Source: Camelimonas fluminis (GTDB taxonomy: Bacteria; Pseudomonadota; Alphaproteobacteria; Rhizobiales; Beijerinckiaceae). Taken from it: 64,000 nucleotides of DNA. Below the pieces are notes generated by a model. It was given only the letters and a program-made list of their open reading frames with translations. It did no database searches and was not told where the DNA came from. Below are positions 60,320 through 64,000 of the stretch, piece by piece; position 1 is the first letter of the stretch; every line of letters begins with the position of its first letter. The translations under genes were made by a program, and so were the position numbers. Location of the stretch: the NCBI RefSeq assembly GCF_014656355.1, contig NZ_BNCG01000003.1, forward strand, positions 124,001-188,000, in the 5' to 3' direction.

Positions 60320-62058
60320 CGCGTCAGGTGAGAGGGCTTCTGGAGTGGGGCCGCAGATGTTGCGCCGCCGCCGCCCCTGTTCTCATGGGTGGGCGCTGGC
60401 GCCGGCGCATGACCGCGCTGATCGCAGGCGCCATTGGGGCCCTGTCGCTGGCGCCGGTCGATTTCCTGCCGGCCATGTTTGTCGCGCTGACCATGGCCGT
60501 TTGGCTCATCGACGCCGTTGTCCGGGACAGCGCAACCAGCGAAGACAGTCCTGTGCGTTGCATCGGCCTGCGGGCGCGCGCTGCGGCTGCCCTCGGCTGG
60601 TGGTTCGGGTTCGGATATTTTGTCGCAGGTTTGTGGTGGCTCGGCGCGGCTTTTCTGGTTGAGGCTGAGGAGTTCGCTTGGGCCCTGCCGCTTGGCGTGC
60701 TTGGTCTGCCCGCCGGTCTGGCTCTTTTCACTGCCTCCGGTTTCGGCCTGGCTGGAGCTTTATGGAGCCGGGGCGCGGTCCGCATCCTGACCCTCGCCGG
60801 CGTTTTGGGCGCCTCCGAATATCTGCGTGGCGTACTGCTTTCCGGTTTTCCCTGGAACACCTTTGGCATGGCCTTTGGCGGGCATCTGCTAACGGCTCAG
60901 GCAGCCTCGATTGTTGGCATGTATGGGCTAACCGTGCTCACCGTGGCCATCTGCGCCGCCCCGGCCGCCCTGGCGTCGCCCGCGGGCGAAATGGGGGACA
61001 GTCTGTCGGACAGATTCTGGCTGCGCCGCCTCGCACCGCCAGGCGTTGCCGCCATCGGGCTCGTCGCGCTTGTCGTTTATGGCTATGGCAGAATTCCCCA
61101 CGGCCCCGAAGTGGCTGAGCCAGGCGTGAGACTTCGCCTTGTGCAGCCAGGCGTTTCCCAGGACACAACCGTATTCAACTGGGATAACCGGGAAAAAATA
61201 CTGAACCAATACATCAGGCTAAGTGAGGGCGATGGGGAAGGAGCCAGCCTGGCGCAGCAAAACGTCACCCACGTTATCTGGCCCGAATCAGCCTTGCCGT
61301 TCCTCCTGGCGGATCATCCGGAAGCGCGCGCCGCAATCGGCGACATGTTGCCCCCCGGCGCGGTGCTGGTCACAGGCGCCGCCCGCGGCGAAGCCCTGAC
61401 GCCAGGCGGACGCCCCAACCGCTTCTACAATTCAATGCAGGTCGTCGACCACGAAGGAAAGATTACTGGCGTCTACGACAAATCCCATCTGGTGCCGTTT
61501 GGAGAATACCTGCCGCTTTCTGGCGTTCTTGACTCTCTCGGCCTGAGGCAATTCGTCCATATCCCGGGCGGTTTCGCCCCAGGGGCGCCGGGCGGCGGAC
61601 TTGATGTGCCAGGCCTGCCGCCGGTGACGCCGCTGATTTGTTATGAGGCGATTTTCCCTGGCTTCGGACCCGCAAGAACCGGACGCGGCGTTATCCTGAA
61701 CGTTACCAACGATGGCTGGTTTGGGCAGACGCCAGGCCCCTGGCAGCATCTGGCCCAGGCGCGGTTGCGTGCGATCGAACAGGGCCTGCCACTGGTGCGT
61801 GTGGCCAATACCGGCATATCCGCTGTAGTTGACTCATGGGGCAGGACGAATACTTTTCTTCCATTGGGAAAAATTGGCTATGCCGATTCCGCCTTGCCGT
61901 CAGCTCTTGCGCCGACGGCCTACGCCAAAAGCGGCGACTTGTTTTTTGTCCTGCTTCTGATTTTCTGCTTTGGCTGCAGTGCGCTTGCCGGCTGGCGCCG
62001 CGATGCCGCCACAGACTGCAGGCAGTTGGTTGACCATGCCAACGGAGATTCACAGTGA
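60316..62058 (+). CDS. lnt: Apolipoprotein N-acyltransferase
   Basis: About 580 aa inner-membrane enzyme adding the third acyl chain to lipoproteins. Seven or so membrane helices precede a nitrilase-like domain with catalytic Glu in VIWPESALPF, Lys in YDKSHLVPFGEYLP and Cys in PLICYEAIFPG. The final ~20 residues are a last membrane helix. Longer than E. coli Lnt by a cysteine-rich N-terminal tail; the ATGs near 60385 or 60409 may be alternatives. Confidence 0.95.
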   Translation: MTRQVRGLLEWGRRCCAAAAPVLMGGRWRRRMTALIAGAIGALSLAPVDFLPAMFVALTMAVWLIDAVVRDSATSEDSPVRCIGLRARAAAALGWWFGFGYFVAGLWWLGAAFLVEAEEFAWALPLGVLGLPAGLALFTASGFGLAGALWSRGAVRILTLAGVLGASEYLRGVLLSGFPWNTFGMAFGGHLLTAQAASIVGMYGLTVLTVAICAAPAALASPAGEMGDSLSDRFWLRRLAPPGVAAIGLVALVVYGYGRIPHGPEVAEPGVRLRLVQPGVSQDTTVFNWDNREKILNQYIRLSEGDGEGASLAQQNVTHVIWPESALPFLLADHPEARAAIGDMLPPGAVLVTGAARGEALTPGGRPNRFYNSMQVVDHEGKITGVYDKSHLVPFGEYLPLSGVLDSLGLRQFVHIPGGFAPGAPGGGLDVPGLPPVTPLICYEAIFPGFGPARTGRGVILNVTNDGWFGQTPGPWQHLAQARLRAIEQGLPLVRVANTGISAVVDSWGRTNTFLPLGKIGYADSALPSALAPTAYAKSGDLFFVLLLIFCFGCSALAGWRRDAATDCRQLVDHANGDSQ

Positions 62059-62477
62059 ACAAGGCCCGCAACCCTATAGACCTGTACGTCGGCGGCAGGG
62101 TTCGCATGCGACGCATGCTTGTTGGCCTTAGTCAGGAAAAACTGGGCGACGCGCTGGGCGTCACCTTCCAGCAGATCCAGAAATACGAAAAGGGCGCCAA
62201 TCGCATCGGCGCCAGCCGTCTGCACCAGATCGCCCAGGTCCTTGGCGTGCCGGTCTCATTCTTCTACGATGGCGCGGCGCCCGTTGGCGACGCTGCCGCC
62301 GGCTTTGCCGAAGCGCCGGCGCTGGACCATGTCGCCGATTTTCTGGCCACCTCCGAGGGGCTTCATCTCAACAAGGCGTTTGTCCGCATCCAGGACGCCG
62401 GCGTACGCCGGAAACTGGTGGCTCTTGTCGAAGCCATGGCCAACGCCCAGCCCACGGGCAAAGACGACGGAGACTGA
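62055..62477 (+). CDS. XRE-family helix-turn-helix regulator
   Basis: 140 aa. HTH at residues about 14-65 ([32 protein letters not shown]). The C-terminal helical part is short and acidic. GTG start overlaps the lnt stop (GTGA). The gene sits between lnt and metK as in many Hyphomicrobiales; its regulon is unknown, but its place suggests a link to metK or envelope genes. Confidence 0.9.
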   Translation: MNKARNPIDLYVGGRVRMRRMLVGLSQEKLGDALGVTFQQIQKYEKGANRIGASRLHQIAQVLGVPVSFFYDGAAPVGDAAAGFAEAPALDHVADFLATSEGLHLNKAFVRIQDAGVRRKLVALVEAMANAQPTGKDDGD

Positions 62478-62521
62478 GTTTCGTCGCGTCGCCCGGCATC
62501 CGCCAGCTCCTTCCCCGACGC

Positions 62522-62550
62522 TTGACGTCGACAGGCCGGTAACCTACGCA
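62522..62550 (+). promoter_or_regulatory. Predicted metK promoter
   Basis: CTTGAC (62522-62527), 17-base spacer, then CTACGC (62545-62550), close to the rhizobial CTTGAC-N17-CTATAT form. Transcription would begin near 62556, 34 bases before the metK start, so no aptamer-sized leader would be left. Confidence 0.45.
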
Positions 62551-62589
62551 AGCGCAAGCTGTTATTCATCTATTCGTCCGGAGGCTCGC

Positions 62590-63765
62590 GTGTCGCGCCA
62601 GAATTACCTGTTCACCAGTGAATCTGTGTCAGAAGGTCATCCTGACAAGGTATGTGATCGCATCTCCGACACCATTGTCGACGCCTTCCTGGCTGCTGAT
62701 CCCGAAGCGCGCGTTGCCTGCGAGACCCTCGCCACGACGAACCAGGTGGTGATCGCCGGCGAAACCCGCGGTCCCGCCACGCTGACGCCAGAGTATCTGG
62801 CTCACCTCGCCCGTCTCGCCATCCGCGACATCGGCTATGAGCAGGACGGCTTCCACTGGGAAAAGAGCCAGATCGACGTGCTGCTGCACGCCCAGTCCGC
62901 CGACATTGCCGTTGGCGTTGACGCGCTTGGCAACAAGGACGAAGGCGCTGGCGACCAGGGCATCATGTTCGGCTACGCCTGCCGGGAAACCCCGGAGCTG
63001 ATGCCCGCGCCGATCTACTATGCGCACAAGATTCTCAAGCGTCTGACCGACGCGCGCAAATCGGGCGAATCAGGCGTTCTGGGGCCGGACGCCAAGAGCC
63101 AGGTCACCGTCCGTTATGAGAACGGCAAGCCGGTCGCCGCGACGCAGATCGTCGTATCGACCCAGCATCTGGACGATACCCTGACCTCGCATGACGTCCA
63201 GGCCATCGTTGAACCTTATGTGCGCGAAACCCTGCCCGATGGCTGGATTTCTGATTCGACCATCTGGCACGTCAATCCAACCGGCAAATTTGTCATCGGC
63301 GGTCCGGACGGCGACTGCGGTCTGACCGGCCGCAAGATCATCGTCGACACCTATGGCGGCGCGGCTCCACATGGCGGCGGCGCATTCTCGGGCAAGGATC
63401 CCACCAAGGTCGACCGCTCGGCGGCTTACGCTGCGCGCTATCTGGCCAAGAACGTGGTGGCCGCAGGGCTTGCCGAGCGTTGCACCATCCAGCTCTCCTA
63501 CGCCATCGGCGTGTCGCGTCCGCTGTCGCTCTATGTCGACCTGCACGGCACGGGACAGGCGGATGAAGCCAAGCTGGAAAGCGTGTTGATGGACGTGATG
63601 GACCTGTCGCCACGCGGCATTCGCCAGCACCTTGGCCTGAACCGGCCAATCTACGCCCGCACTGCGGCTTATGGTCACTTCGGCCGCGCGCCGGAAGATG
63701 ATGGCGGCTTCTCCTGGGAGCGCGCCGACCTGGCTGACGCCATCCGCAAGGCCGTCGCCGGCTGA
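62590..63765 (+). CDS. metK: S-adenosylmethionine synthetase
   Basis: About 391 aa. [48 protein letters not shown], the P-loop-like [19 protein letters not shown] and [26 protein letters not shown] are complete. GTG 62590 follows GGAGG. Product SAM is the ligand of the SAM-II riboswitch before metZ at 18.1 kb and the methyl donor of several enzymes in this window. A terminator follows. Confidence 0.96.
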   Translation: MSRQNYLFTSESVSEGHPDKVCDRISDTIVDAFLAADPEARVACETLATTNQVVIAGETRGPATLTPEYLAHLARLAIRDIGYEQDGFHWEKSQIDVLLHAQSADIAVGVDALGNKDEGAGDQGIMFGYACRETPELMPAPIYYAHKILKRLTDARKSGESGVLGPDAKSQVTVRYENGKPVAATQIVVSTQHLDDTLTSHDVQAIVEPYVRETLPDGWISDSTIWHVNPTGKFVIGGPDGDCGLTGRKIIVDTYGGAAPHGGGAFSGKDPTKVDRSAAYAARYLAKNVVAAGLAERCTIQLSYAIGVSRPLSLYVDLHGTGQADEAKLESVLMDVMDLSPRGIRQHLGLNRPIYARTAAYGHFGRAPEDDGGFSWERADLADAIRKAVAG

Positions 63766-63785
63766 ATGGCCCAACCGGTTATTTG

Positions 63786-63817
63786 ACGCCGCCCTGTCCG
63801 GGGCGGCGTTTGTTTTT
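63786..63817 (+). terminator. Rho-independent terminator after metK
   Basis: ACGCCGCCC (63786-63794) and GGGCGGCGT (63801-63809) form a nine-bp stem followed by TTTGTTTTT. Confidence 0.85.
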
Positions 63818-63835
63818 GGAAAGACCAAACAGGCG

Positions 63836-64000
63836 ATGACGACCGAACAGCCCCGCGCCGGCTCCTTCTATGGCCGCAGGAAAGGACACCGCCTGCGTGA
63901 ACAGCAATCCCGCCTGATGGAGGAGACGCTGCCGCGCCTGCGCATCGGTCCTGACGCTGTAAGCGACGTCAGCGCCCTGTTTGCCCGGCCCGTTTCGCAG
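63836..64000 (+). CDS. trmB: tRNA (guanine-N(7)-)-methyltransferase TrmB, 5' part
   Basis: The first 55 codons are present before the window ends. SFYGRRKGHRLREQQSRLMEETLPRL is the characteristic N-terminus of the alphaproteobacterial TrmB. Position directly after metK is the usual one in this group. The SAM-binding domain lies beyond the window. Confidence 0.85.
   Translation, partial: MTTEQPRAGSFYGRRKGHRLREQQSRLMEETLPRLRIGPDAVSDVSALFARPVSQ

Noticed and set aside
62478-62589. Possible riboswitch before metK
   Set aside because: I looked for SAM-II or SAM/SAH-type patterns and saw none; with the predicted promoter only about 34 leader bases remain.

Overview
The window is about 64 kb of GC-rich chromosomal DNA. 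Gene content and order point to an alphaproteobacterium of the order Hyphomicrobiales (Rhizobiales). The strongest evidence is the overlapping block fur, PlsC/OlsA-type acyltransferase, miaB, phoH, ybeY, corC-type, lnt, XRE regulator, metK, trmB, together with rsmI-yraN-gshB, rph-rdgB and a SAM-II aptamer before metZ. I cannot name the genus. No rRNA, tRNA, CRISPR array, insertion sequence or phage gene is visible; most of the window is core genome.

Layout. 0.2-2.4 kb: queG and an SDR-like epimerase. 2.5-9.0 kb: olsB (ornithine lipid synthesis), then a CoA-transferase, an APH-type phosphotransferase, an SDR, a TetR regulator with a likely operator, and a lactate 2-monooxygenase-like flavoenzyme, which looks like a small acyl/hydroxy-acid catabolic group. 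9.2-11.3 kb: a DUF1636 protein and an MhqD/MhqO-like hydrolase/dioxygenase pair. 11.5-16.3 kb: a complete branched-chain amino acid type ABC transporter operon with a perfect 17-bp palindrome next to the first Shine-Dalgarno. 16.5-19.5 kb: a Pro/Ala-rich membrane coiled-coil protein, then metZ behind a SAM-II riboswitch and a terminator hairpin. 19.5-36.3 kb: housekeeping genes (stand-alone RAM domain, glycosyltransferase, METTL20-like methyltransferase, zur-like, hemW, rsmI, yraN, gshB, glnD, grpE, ispG, DUF2852, rdgB, rph, hrcA, GNAT). 36.5-46.5 kb: a RhlG-like SDR and a roughly 2,880-residue glycine-rich autotransporter. 46.7-54.6 kb: lepA, an unrecognised small protein, msrB and two class III nucleotide cyclases with different architectures. 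54.7-64 kb: the fur-to-trmB block, with trmB cut by the window end.

How it fits together. metZ and metK, both with a plausible CTTGAC-type promoter, are the sulfur amino acid/SAM part; metZ is probably SAM-feedback controlled. olsB and the OlsA-like acyltransferase would make ornithine lipid from two distant sites. glnD (nitrogen sensing), the transporter operon and the fur/zur regulators serve nutrient homeostasis; grpE, hrcA, lepA, ybeY, rph and miaB serve protein and RNA quality control.

The most accessory-looking parts are the giant autotransporter with its AT-rich leader and flanking hairpins, and the paired cyclases. I found no clear sign of a wholly new system; the best leads are the autotransporter, the cyclase with a cytoplasmic N-terminal catalytic domain and a large C-terminal extracytoplasmic part, and several perfect operator-like palindromes.
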